Assembly (NCBI RefSeq): GCF_040640155.1
Contig: NZ_JBFABE010000001.1
Location: 266,991 to 330,990 of the forward strand
Direction of reading: 5' to 3'
Source of the DNA: Streptosporangium sp040640155
GTDB lineage: Bacteria > Actinomycetota > Actinomycetes > Streptosporangiales > Streptosporangiaceae
DNA length: 64,000 bases
Numbering within the stretch: position 1 is the stretch's first letter; each line of letters begins with the position of its first letter. Position numbers and translations under genes: made by a program. The notes below the pieces were generated by a model. It searched no databases. It saw only the letters and a program-made list of their open reading frames with translations, and was not told the origin of the DNA. Shown in pieces: positions 51,532 through 60,006 of the stretch.

Positions 51532-51661
51532 TCCACGGCACGGTCCCTGCCGGGGGACCGGCGCCCACCTCGCCGTACGGCCCGCGCCCACGTCCGCGCC
51601 CGCGCACCCCCCGCGTGGCGCGGCCGTACGGTCACCCCCCACCGAACACATGAGGTCCATC

Positions 51662-53236
51662 GTGAAACCACGCGTCATCGCTCGTTCCCTCGTCGCCCTG
51701 GCGGCCCTCGTCCTGGCGATGGTGGTCGCGCCACCCGCCCAGGCCGCCTCGGCCACCGCCGTCTTCGTCAAGACCTCGGAATGGGGCTCGGCGTTCGAGG
51801 GCAAGTACACGATCACCAACGGCGGCACCACCACCGTCAACGGCTGGTCGGTCGCCTTCGACCTCCCGGCCGGGGGAAGTGTCAGCTCCTCCTGGGACGC
51901 GACGTCGAGCCGCAGCGGGCAGCGCTTCACCTTCACCAACCTCGGCTGGAACGGCACCCTGGCCCCCGGCGCGAGCGTGAGCTTCGGCTTCATCGCGAGC
52001 CCCGGCGGCGCCACCCCGGCCGGCTGCACCCTCAACGGCGCGCCCTGCGGCGGCGGCAGCGGTCCCACCGTTCCCGGCAAGCCGGGTGCGGTGTCGGCGA
52101 CGGCGGCGGCGAGCAGTGTGTCCCTGTCGTGGGGTGCGTCGTCGGGTTCGGTGACGGGGTACCGGGTGTACGAGGGCTCGTCGGTCCGGGCGACCGTGAC
52201 GGGCAGGAGCGCGACGGTGTCGGGGCTGGGGGCGTGTGAGGCGCACACGTACACGGTCGCGGCCTACAACTCCGCCGGTGAGGGTCCCAAGAGCGACCCG
52301 GTGACCGCCACCACGACCGGCTGCACCGGCGGCGGCCCGCTGCCCAAGCACTTCCTGACCGGCTACTGGCACAACTTCGACAACCCGGCCGTCGAGCTCC
52401 GCCTCTCGGCCGTGCCCGACGAGTACGACCTGATCGCGGTCTCCTTCGGCGAGGCCACCGCCACGCCGGGCGAGGTCGTCTTCGGCGTGGACCCGGGCCT
52501 GTCCGCCTCCCTGGGCGGCTACACCGACGCCCAGTTCAGGGCCGACGTGCAGACCCTGCACGCGCGCGGCAAGAAGGTCATCCTCTCGGTCGGCGGCGAG
52601 GCCGGCCGCGTCCAGGTGGCGAGCGCCGCCGCCGCGACCCTCTTCGCCGACACCGTGTACGCCCTGATGCAGAGGTACGGCTTCGACGGCGTCGACATCG
52701 ACCTGGAGAACGGGCTCAACGCCACCTACATGGGCCAGGCCCTGCGGCAGCTGCGCGCCAAGGCCGGCGCCGACCTGATCATCACGATGGCGCCGCAGAC
52801 CATCGACATGCAGTCCACCGGCGCCGAGTACTTCAAGCTGGCGCTGGCCATCAAGGACATCCTCACCGTCGTCCACACCCAGTTCTACAACTCCGGTTCC
52901 ATGCTCGGCTGCGACCAGATGGCCGCCTACTCGCAAGGCACGGTCAACTTCATGACCGCGCTGGCCTGCATCCAGCTGGAGAACGGCCTGCGCCCCGACC
53001 AGGTGGCGCTCGGCCTGCCGGCCGGACCCGGCGCGGCGGGCGGCGGGATCGTCTCCCCGGCGCTGGTGAACCAGGCCCTCACCTGCCTGGCCACCCGGAC
53101 CGGCTGCGGCAGCTTCGTGCCGCCGCGCGCGTACCCCGGGATCCGCGGCGCCATGACCTGGTCCATCAACTGGGACGCCAGCAACGGCTGGAACTTCTCG
53201 CGGACCGTCAAGCCCCACCTCGCGACCCTGCCCTGA
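51662..53236 (+). CDS. Secreted chitinase: CBM2, Fn3, GH18
   Basis: A 524-residue enzyme. Signal peptide about 1-28 (SLVALAALVLAMVVAPPAQA). CBM2 (30-129) begins with the TAVF strand and ends at a Cys. Fn3 (139-221) follows a Gly/Pro linker. The GH18 domain (227-524) has the catalytic motif FDGVDIDLE with Glu349. GTG at 51662 has GAGG six bases before it; ATG at 51650 is possible. It should cleave chitin outside the cell. The CBM2 and Fn3 parts closely resemble those of the next gene, but the GH18 parts do not. A hairpin follows. Confidence 0.95.
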   Translation: MKPRVIARSLVALAALVLAMVVAPPAQAASATAVFVKTSEWGSAFEGKYTITNGGTTTVNGWSVAFDLPAGGSVSSSWDATSSRSGQRFTFTNLGWNGTLAPGASVSFGFIASPGGATPAGCTLNGAPCGGGSGPTVPGKPGAVSATAAASSVSLSWGASSGSVTGYRVYEGSSVRATVTGRSATVSGLGACEAHTYTVAAYNSAGEGPKSDPVTATTTGCTGGGPLPKHFLTGYWHNFDNPAVELRLSAVPDEYDLIAVSFGEATATPGEVVFGVDPGLSASLGGYTDAQFRADVQTLHARGKKVILSVGGEAGRVQVASAAAATLFADTVYALMQRYGFDGVDIDLENGLNATYMGQALRQLRAKAGADLIITMAPQTIDMQSTGAEYFKLALAIKDILTVVHTQFYNSGSMLGCDQMAAYSQGTVNFMTALACIQLENGLRPDQVALGLPAGPGAAGGGIVSPALVNQALTCLATRTGCGSFVPPRAYPGIRGAMTWSINWDASNGWNFSRTVKPHLATLP

Positions 53237-53285
53237 CCCCCTGACCCCCTGACCTCCTTGCCCTTCTGATCCCTCGACCTCCCGA

Positions 53286-53313
53286 CCCGGGCCGGCCCTG
53301 ATCCCGGCCCGGG
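53286..53313 (+). terminator. Hairpin after the first chitinase gene
   Basis: CCCGGGCCGG (53286-53295) pairs exactly with CCGGCCCGGG (53304-53313), with an eight-base loop, 50 bases after the stop. Confidence 0.65.
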
Positions 53314-53405
53314 CCCACCCCCGGTCCACCCCGGGCCCACCCCGGTACCGCTCACCCGACGCCCCCACCTCGCACCCCCCGCACCTCCCCACCCGAGGAA
53401 GAGCC

Positions 53406-54965
53406 ATGAGATTTCGTCGAACGCTGATCGCGGTCATCGCCGCGCTCGGCATGTCCGCCGGCCTGTCGACGGTCGCGCCCCCGGCCCTCGCCGCGTCCCC
53501 CACCGCCGTCTTCACCAAGGTCTCCAACTGGGGCAGCGGCTTCGAGGGCAAGTACACGATCACCAACGCCGGCACCACCACCGTCAACGGCTGGTCGGTC
53601 GCCTTCGACCTGCCCGCGGGCGCCAACATCGGCTCCTCCTGGGACGCGGCCCTGAGCCGCAGCGGGCAGCGCTTCACCTTCACCAACGTCGGCTGGAACG
53701 GCACCCTCGCCCCCGGCGCCACCGCCAGCTTCGGCTTCAACGGCACCCCCGGCGGCGCCACCCCGTCCAACTGCACCCTCAACGGCACACCCTGCGGCGG
53801 GGGCAGCGGCCCCGGCACCCCGGGGACGCCCGGCACCCCGTCGGTGACCGGCACCACCAACTCCTCGATCTCCCTGTCCTGGGGCGCCTCCGGCGGCACC
53901 GTCACGGGCTACCGCGTCTACGAGGGCGGCACGCAGCGCGCCCAGGTCACCGGGACGAGCGCCACCATCGGCTCTCTGGGCACCTGCACCTCGCACACCT
54001 ACACCGTCAAGGCCTACAACGCCCAGGGCGAGTCGGCCGCCAGCGGCCCGGTGAGCGCCACCACCACCGGCTGCACCAACCCCGACCCGGTCGGCAAGAT
54101 GCCCGGAGCGCCGTACCTCTACATGGGCTGGGGCAACCCGCCCAACCCCGCCGCGGTCATGAGCGCGACCGGCGTGAAGTCCTTCACCATGGCGTTCATC
54201 CTCTCCAGCGGCGGCTGCACCCCGGCCTGGGACGGCAACCGTCCGCTGACCGGAGGCGTCGACCAGACCGCGATCAACCAGATCAAGGCCGCGGGCGGCA
54301 GCGTGCAGATCTCCTTCGGCGGCTGGTCGGGCAACAAGCTCGGCCCGAACTGCTCCACCCCGGCCGCCTTCGCCGGAGCCGTGCAGCAGGTCATCAACGC
54401 CGTCGGCCCGGCGGTCGTGGACTTCGACATCGAGAACTCCGACGAGTTCGAGAACTACACGGTCCAGGACCGCATCCTCAACGGCCTGAAGATCGTCAAG
54501 CAGAACAACCCGAGCGTCAAGATCGCCGTCACCTTCGGCACCACGACCACCGGCCCGAACACCCACGGCATCCGCCTGATCAACCAGGCCAAGGCGCTGG
54601 CCGTGCCGATCGACAACTACACGATCATGCCGTTCGACTTCGGCAGCTCCAACATCTACACCGACACCGTCAACGCCTCCGAGGGCCTGAAGAACGCGCT
54701 CAAGGCCGCCAACGGCTGGACCGACGCGCAGGCGTACGCGCGGATGGGCATCTCGGGCATGAACGGCCTGTCCGACCAGCAGGAACTGACCACGGTGGCG
54801 GCCTGGACCCAGATCCGCGACTGGGCCAGGTCCAAGGGCCTGACCCGCTTCGCCTACTGGTCGGTCAACCGCGACCGTCCCTGCCCCGGCGGCGGTGTGA
54901 CCTCCAACTGCAGCGGCATCGCCCAGGCGGACTGGGACTTCACCCGCGTCACCGCCGGTTTCTGA
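53406..54965 (+). CDS. Secreted chitinase: CBM2, Fn3, GH18 (second subfamily)
   Basis: A 519-residue enzyme with signal peptide (1-29), CBM2 (31-130), Fn3 (144-223) and a GH18 domain (235-519) carrying AVVDFDIEN, where Glu343 is the catalytic acid. The GH18 domain is of a subfamily different from that of the first chitinase (DFDIE rather than DGVDIDLE). GAGGAAGAG lies just before the ATG. The enzyme should complement the first by different attack modes on chitin. Confidence 0.95.
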   Translation: MRFRRTLIAVIAALGMSAGLSTVAPPALAASPTAVFTKVSNWGSGFEGKYTITNAGTTTVNGWSVAFDLPAGANIGSSWDAALSRSGQRFTFTNVGWNGTLAPGATASFGFNGTPGGATPSNCTLNGTPCGGGSGPGTPGTPGTPSVTGTTNSSISLSWGASGGTVTGYRVYEGGTQRAQVTGTSATIGSLGTCTSHTYTVKAYNAQGESAASGPVSATTTGCTNPDPVGKMPGAPYLYMGWGNPPNPAAVMSATGVKSFTMAFILSSGGCTPAWDGNRPLTGGVDQTAINQIKAAGGSVQISFGGWSGNKLGPNCSTPAAFAGAVQQVINAVGPAVVDFDIENSDEFENYTVQDRILNGLKIVKQNNPSVKIAVTFGTTTTGPNTHGIRLINQAKALAVPIDNYTIMPFDFGSSNIYTDTVNASEGLKNALKAANGWTDAQAYARMGISGMNGLSDQQELTTVAAWTQIRDWARSKGLTRFAYWSVNRDRPCPGGGVTSNCSGIAQADWDFTRVTAGF

Positions 54966-55078
54966 CCGATCCCGGCCGGCCCTGCCCGGCGGTCCCCGTC
55001 CGGCCCCGGTCGGTCCCCGGCCGGGACCGCCCGGTCCCCGCTCGGTCCGGGGCGATCACCGGCCGGCTCGCACCACCC

Positions 55079-55110
55079 ACGGTCCGCGTCCTCCTCGGGG
55101 CGCGGACCGT
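55079..55110 (+). terminator. Hairpin after the second chitinase gene
   Basis: ACGGTCCGCG (55079-55088) pairs exactly with CGCGGACCGT (55101-55110) around a 12-base loop, 37 bases before the third chitinase. It could terminate or attenuate. Confidence 0.55.
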
Positions 55111-55146
55111 CCCCCACCTTCCAATGATCTCTGCGGGGTACATCGG

Positions 55147-57180
55147 ATGAACCTCAGGAAACTCGCGGCGGCCGTCGTGCTGGCGCTCGGCGGCGCGACG
55201 CTCGCCGCGACGCCCGCCCACGCCGCCAACATCGCGGTCAACCCCGGATTCGAGAGCGGACTGATCGGCTGGAGCTGCACGCAGTCCTCGGGAGCCGAGG
55301 CGGTCACCTCGCCGGTGCACGCCGGAACCCGGGCCCTGCGGGCCACGCCCGCCGGGAGCGACACCGCCCGCTGCGGCCAGACGGTCGCCGTCAGGCCGTC
55401 CTCGGCGTACACGCTGTCGGCCTGGGTCAGGGGAGGGTACGTCTTCCTCGGCGCGACCGGCACCGGCGGGACCGACCCCAGCACGTGGGCCTCCTCCCCG
55501 AACGCCTACACCCGGCTGTCCACCTCGTTCACCACCGGCCCCTCCACGACCTCGGTGACGATCCACGTCAACGGCTGGTACGGCCAGGGCGCCTACCAGG
55601 CGGACGACGTCGTGCTGGACGGCGCCCCCGGCCAGGGACAGCCCCCCGCCGCGCCCACCGGGCTCACCGGCACCGGCAACGCCACCGCCGCCTCGCTGAG
55701 CTGGACCGCCTCCCCGGGGGCGACCGGTTATAACGTCTACCGCAACGGCACCAGGGTCGGCACCGCGACCGGGACCACCTTCTCCGAGACCCCCGGCACG
55801 GGCACCCACGCCTACCAGGTGAGCGCGACCAACGCGGCGGGCGAGTCGGCCAGGTCCGCCACGGTCTCCGTGACGGTCGGCACCGGCCAGCCGCCGCTGC
55901 CCCCCGTACCGTCGGGCCTGGCCGCCACGGTGAGCGGCGCCACGGTCTCGCTGCGCTGGACCGCCTCGGCGGGGGCGACCGGCTACGCCGTCTACCGCGG
56001 CGGAACCAGGGTCGCCACGCCGACCGGCACCTCCCACACCGACACCCCGGGCGCGGGCACCCACGTCTACCGGGTCGCCGCCGTCAACGCCGCCGGGGAG
56101 TCCGCCCGCTCCGGCGAGGTCTCCGCCACGGTCACCGGCACCCCGCCGGCGGGCGGCCTGCCCAAGCGGGTGATGGTCGGCTACCTGCACGCCTCCTTCG
56201 CCAACGGCTCCGGCTACATCCGCATGGCCGACGTACCCAACGAGTGGGACGTCATCAACCTGTCCTTCGGCGAGCCCACCTCGGTCACCTCCGGGGACAT
56301 CCGCTTCACGCAGTGCCCGGTCGCCGAGTGCCCCAACGTCGAGTCCGAGGCCGAGTTCATCGCCGGGATCCGCGCCAAGCAGGCCCTGGGCAAGAAGGTG
56401 CTGATCTCGATCGGCGGCCAGAACGGCCAGGTCCAGCTCGCCACCACGGCCGCGCGCGACGCGTTCGTCCGCTCGGTGGGCGCCGTCATCGACAAGTACG
56501 GCCTCGACGGGCTGGACATCGACTTCGAGGGCCACTCCCTCTACCTCGACGCCGGCGACACCAACCTGTCCGCCCCCACCACCCCGGTCATCGTCAACCT
56601 GATCTCCGCCCTGCGGACCCTCAAGGCCAGGTACGGCGCCCGGTTCGTCCTGACCATGGCGCCCGAGACGTTCTTCGTCCAACTCGGCCACCAGTTCTAC
56701 GGCCCCGGCCCGAACGGCTCGGCCGACCGGCGGGCCGCCTCCTACCTCCCCGTCATCCACGCCCTGCGCGGCGACCTGACCCTGCTGCACGTGCAGGACT
56801 ACAACTCCGGCCCGATCGTCGGGCTGGACGGCCAGTACCACACCATGGGCACGCACGACTTCCACGTGGCCATGACCGACATGCTGCTGGCGGGCTTCCC
56901 GATCGCGGGCAACCCGAACAACGTCTTCCCCGCGCTGCGCCAGGAGCAGGTCGCCATCGGCCTGCCCGCCGCCGCGTTCGCGGGCAACGGCTTCACCACG
57001 CCTGCCGAGGTCCAGAAGGCCTTCGACTGCCTGGCGAAGGGGACGAACTGCGGCCCGTACCGGCCCAGGGGGGTCTATCCGAACCTCCGCGGCCTGATGT
57101 CCTGGTCGATCAACTGGGACAGGTACAACGCCCTCGAGTTCTCCCGCAGCCACCGGGCCTACCTCGACGCCCTGGGCTGA
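55147..57180 (+). CDS. Secreted chitinase: CBM, two Fn3, GH18
   Basis: A 677-residue enzyme. Signal peptide about 1-26 (LAAAVVLALGGATLAATPAHA). A CBM4/9- or CenC-like carbohydrate-binding domain (about 27-160; NPGFESGLIGWSCTQ, then GAYQADDVVLDG) is followed by two Fn3 repeats (about 166-245 and 251-330) and GH18 (about 338-677) with LDGLDIDFEG, Glu461 catalytic. The GH18 part resembles that of the first chitinase. It acts outside the cell on chitin, probably on insoluble forms with its own binding domain. Confidence 0.95.
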   Translation: MNLRKLAAAVVLALGGATLAATPAHAANIAVNPGFESGLIGWSCTQSSGAEAVTSPVHAGTRALRATPAGSDTARCGQTVAVRPSSAYTLSAWVRGGYVFLGATGTGGTDPSTWASSPNAYTRLSTSFTTGPSTTSVTIHVNGWYGQGAYQADDVVLDGAPGQGQPPAAPTGLTGTGNATAASLSWTASPGATGYNVYRNGTRVGTATGTTFSETPGTGTHAYQVSATNAAGESARSATVSVTVGTGQPPLPPVPSGLAATVSGATVSLRWTASAGATGYAVYRGGTRVATPTGTSHTDTPGAGTHVYRVAAVNAAGESARSGEVSATVTGTPPAGGLPKRVMVGYLHASFANGSGYIRMADVPNEWDVINLSFGEPTSVTSGDIRFTQCPVAECPNVESEAEFIAGIRAKQALGKKVLISIGGQNGQVQLATTAARDAFVRSVGAVIDKYGLDGLDIDFEGHSLYLDAGDTNLSAPTTPVIVNLISALRTLKARYGARFVLTMAPETFFVQLGHQFYGPGPNGSADRRAASYLPVIHALRGDLTLLHVQDYNSGPIVGLDGQYHTMGTHDFHVAMTDMLLAGFPIAGNPNNVFPALRQEQVAIGLPAAAFAGNGFTTPAEVQKAFDCLAKGTNCGPYRPRGVYPNLRGLMSWSINWDRYNALEFSRSHRAYLDALG

Positions 57181-57186
57181 CGAACC

Positions 57187-57223
57187 CCTCGCCGCCGGAA
57201 GAGACGGACTTCCGGCGGCGAGG
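57187..57223 (+). terminator. 15-bp-stem terminator of the chitinase cluster
   Basis: CCTCGCCGCCGGAAG (57187-57201) pairs exactly with CTTCCGGCGGCGAGG (57209-57223) around AGACGGA. It starts six bases after the last chitinase stop and is one of the longest perfect stems in the window. Confidence 0.88.
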
Positions 57224-57434
57224 CCCCACCCCCGCCCGCGTCCCGCCGCCCGCGTCCCCCCGCCCGCGTTCCGCCGTCCGTTCCTCGTGGACCCGGACGC
57301 CGCCGCTCCGCGTCCCGGCGCGGTCGCTCGGCGTGACGGTCCCGGTTCCGAAGGTCGCGAAAGCTGGCAGAGTGGTCTCGTTTCCGGGACCGGGTCGCTG
57401 GAAGGTTCCGGTGTCCGGCAGGCTAGGGGCCGTC

Positions 57435-58820
57435 ATGGACTACGCAATTCTCACGGGGCTCGTCCTCGTCTCAGGTGTCGTGCTCGCCCTGGTGGCGCAG
57501 TGGAAGGGCTGGCGGCCCTCCCTCCTCGTCGTGCTGGCGGTCGGAGTCGTCTTCAGGGTGCTCATCATGAGCACCTCGGCGATGGACAGCTGGCAACCGG
57601 TCGACTTCATGGAGAGCTTCAAACCGGCCGGAGAGGCGATCCTGAACCGGCAGGATCCCGTCCTGGGCAGCGAGGGCGGCTGGCACTTCCTGCCGACCAT
57701 CCCCTACGTGTACGGCCTGCTGCTCTGGCTGGGCATCCCGTGGGAGGTGGGCGGGCGACTGGTCACCGTGGTCGCCGACATCGTGCTGATCCCGCTGGTC
57801 GGCAGGCTCGCCGGTGGCCCTGCCGCCTCGCTGCGGGCCTTCCAGTACGCCTGCAACCCGCTGGCCATCCTCGTCGCCTCCGTCCACGGGCAGGTCGAGC
57901 CGGTCGCCCTGGTCTTCGGGGTCGCCGCCTTCGTGGTCGCCCGCGGCCCCGGAGACCCGAACCGGCCGGGCATGACGACGGACGTGGTCGGGCTGGTCCG
58001 CCGAAGCGTCGCGTTCCGCGGCCTCGGCGGCGCCGTACGGCACGCCGCCGGCCCCGCGGGCGCGCTCAGGCGGGCGCTCGCGCCGCGTCCCGACGACCGG
58101 CAGGTGCTGCGCCGCGCCGTGCTCGGCGGGCTGCTGATGGGACTGGCGCTCTGCGCCAAGAGCTGGCCGATCTGGCTCATCCCCGGCATGCTCCTGCTGC
58201 TGCCCACCGTCCGGGCACGCGTGGTGGCGCTCGTGGCGACGGCCGTCGCGCCGATCTTCTTCCTGGTCACCCTGCCGATCTTCGCCGGTACCTCGCTGAA
58301 CCAGATCCCCGAGGTCATCAGGGTGATCCAGGACATCCGCCCGATCGTCGGGGAGTGGGGCTACAGCGCCATCCTGGTCGGCGGGGACTGGACCCTGTCC
58401 CCAGAGATCGCCACCTTCGGCACCCGCCTGATCTACGTCACCCTGCTGCTCACGGCCCTGCTGTGGCGCCGCGCCGACCCGGTCGACCTCACCACCGCGC
58501 TGCTGCTGGCCTTCATGGTCGTCACCCCCAGGCTCGGCGCGCAGTACCTGCTGTGGTTCATGCCGTTCCTGGTCGCCCGGCCCACCCGCTTCGCCTGGCC
58601 CGCCATCATCGGCGTCTCGCTGTGGGCCGGGTACGGCTACCTCTACATGACCCAGTTCGACACCACCACCTGGTGGAACCTGCACTCCGTCTGGGCGCAG
58701 TGCTCCGTGGTGCTCCTGCCGATCCTCGCGCTCGCCATGCCGTGGGAGCGCATCGTCTCCCGGCCCGCCGGGACCCCCGGAGGGGCACCGCCGCGCGAGC
58801 CCGTCACCGCCCCCGCCTGA
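57435..58820 (+). CDS. GT-C-like integral membrane protein
   Basis: A 461-residue membrane protein with about ten or eleven hydrophobic segments. After the second membrane segment comes QPVDFMESFKPAGEAILNRQDPV, the acidic loop expected of GT-C glycosyltransferases of the mannosyltransferase (GT87/DUF2029-like) type. It would transfer sugar from a polyprenyl-phosphate donor at the outer face. ATG at 57435 is chosen; upstream in-frame codons lack a ribosome site. No partner gene is visible. Confidence 0.72.
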   Translation: MDYAILTGLVLVSGVVLALVAQWKGWRPSLLVVLAVGVVFRVLIMSTSAMDSWQPVDFMESFKPAGEAILNRQDPVLGSEGGWHFLPTIPYVYGLLLWLGIPWEVGGRLVTVVADIVLIPLVGRLAGGPAASLRAFQYACNPLAILVASVHGQVEPVALVFGVAAFVVARGPGDPNRPGMTTDVVGLVRRSVAFRGLGGAVRHAAGPAGALRRALAPRPDDRQVLRRAVLGGLLMGLALCAKSWPIWLIPGMLLLLPTVRARVVALVATAVAPIFFLVTLPIFAGTSLNQIPEVIRVIQDIRPIVGEWGYSAILVGGDWTLSPEIATFGTRLIYVTLLLTALLWRRADPVDLTTALLLAFMVVTPRLGAQYLLWFMPFLVARPTRFAWPAIIGVSLWAGYGYLYMTQFDTTTWWNLHSVWAQCSVVLLPILALAMPWERIVSRPAGTPGGAPPREPVTAPA

Positions 58821-58983
58821 TCCCGCCCGGCCACGCGGCCCGCGTCCTCTCCCGGAACGGCCCGGACGCGGCCTCGTGGGTCAGGACGGCCCCGTCGGGT
58901 TCGGACGCTCCTTCCGCCCCGGACGGCCCTCATCCACGGATGACGGGCCGTCCGGGCCGATCGGGACGGGCTGGTAGGTTCCG

Positions 58984-59841
58984 ATGTCTGTGAAGAACAC
59001 CGTGGAAATCCTGCGTTACACCGCTTTCACCCATGATCCCGGGGGCGGGAACCCGGCCGGGATCGTCCTGGAGGCGGCTTCCCTCTCCGACGCCGAGATG
59101 CTCGCCGTCGCGGCCGAGGTCGGCTACTCCGAGACGGCGTTCGTGACCGCCCGGGACGACGAGCGGCGCGCCTTCGAGGTCCGGTACTTCGCCCCCACTG
59201 CGGAGGTGGCGTTCTGCGGGCACGCCACCATCGCCACCGCGGTGGCCCTGGCCGAACGGCTGGGGACCGGGCGGCTGCTCTTCGACACCGGTGCCGGTGA
59301 GATCGCCGTGGACACCGAGGTCGTCGACGACGCGCTGCGGGCCACGCTCACCAGCGTTCCCACGCGCTCTGCTCCCGCCGCGGAGGAGGCGCTGGAGGAG
59401 ACCCTCGCCGCCCTGGGCTGGTCCCGGGACGAGCTCGACCCGGCCTTCCCGCCGCACGTCGCGTTCGGCGGCGTCCAGCACCTCGTGCTCGCCGCGGCCT
59501 CGCGCGAACGGCTGGCCGGCCTCGACTACGACTTCGAGCGGCTCAAGGCGGTGATGACCCGCGAGGGCTGGACCACGGTCAACCTGTTCTGGCGGGAGAG
59601 CGACGAGCGCTTCCACGCCCGCAACCCCTTCCCGATCGGCGGCGTGGTGGAGGACCCGGCCACCGGAGCCGCGGCCGCGGCCTTCGGCGGCTACCTGAGG
59701 GTCCTGGGCACGGGCTCCGCGGAGTTCACGGTCCTGCAGGGGGTGGACATGGGACGGCCCAGCACGTTGAAGGTCTCGATCGCCGACCCCGACGGCCGGA
59801 GCCGGGTGAGCGGCGGAGCGGTGGCCCTGGAGACCGCCTGA
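58984..59841 (+). CDS. PhzF family isomerase
   Basis: A 285-residue PhzF-like protein with the diaminopimelate-epimerase fold. It has GNPAGIVLEA, the catalytic Glu (about residue 50) in GYSETAFV, RYFAPTAEVAFCGHAT and the second-half FPIGGVVEDPATGAAAAAFGGYL. Most members outside phenazine clusters have unknown substrates. No phenazine genes are near it. Confidence 0.92.
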   Translation: MSVKNTVEILRYTAFTHDPGGGNPAGIVLEAASLSDAEMLAVAAEVGYSETAFVTARDDERRAFEVRYFAPTAEVAFCGHATIATAVALAERLGTGRLLFDTGAGEIAVDTEVVDDALRATLTSVPTRSAPAAEEALEETLAALGWSRDELDPAFPPHVAFGGVQHLVLAAASRERLAGLDYDFERLKAVMTREGWTTVNLFWRESDERFHARNPFPIGGVVEDPATGAAAAAFGGYLRVLGTGSAEFTVLQGVDMGRPSTLKVSIADPDGRSRVSGGAVALETA

Positions 59842-59971
59842 CCAAGGCGCCCGGCCCCGGCGTCCGGGTCCCGGTCCTGATCCCGGCTCCGGCGTCCGGC
59901 AGCGGCTCTCGGCCCCGATCTCCGGTTCCCGCTCCCGGAGCCGGGGGCCGCCGAGGGCCGGGACCGGGCCC

Positions 59972-60000
59972 TTGACTTTGACCAAGCACTTGCTCAAGAT
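59972..60000 (+). promoter_or_regulatory. Leaderless promoter with KstR2-like operator in its spacer
   Basis: TTGACT (59972-59977), a 17-bp spacer and CAAGAT (59995-60000) place transcription start at the GTG at 60007. The spacer holds ACCAAGCACTTGCT (59981-59994), which agrees with the AnCAAGnnCTTGnT site described for KstR2-type repressors. Confidence 0.7.
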
Positions 60001-60006
60001 CCGGGT

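Larger units (their letters stand above)
50862..51661. other. 800-bp leader and control region before the chitinase cluster
   Basis: This region lies between the LysE start and the first chitinase start. It contains the TTAGGAAA-type palindrome, a short frame with a strong ribosome site and a low-complexity frame (51151-51531). No standard gene is visible. Confidence 0.6.

Noticed and set aside
50862..55146. DasR-type operators before the chitinase genes
   Set aside because: I looked for ACTGGTCTAGACCAGT-like sequences before each of the three genes and found none; the TTAGGAAA palindrome is the only clear site.
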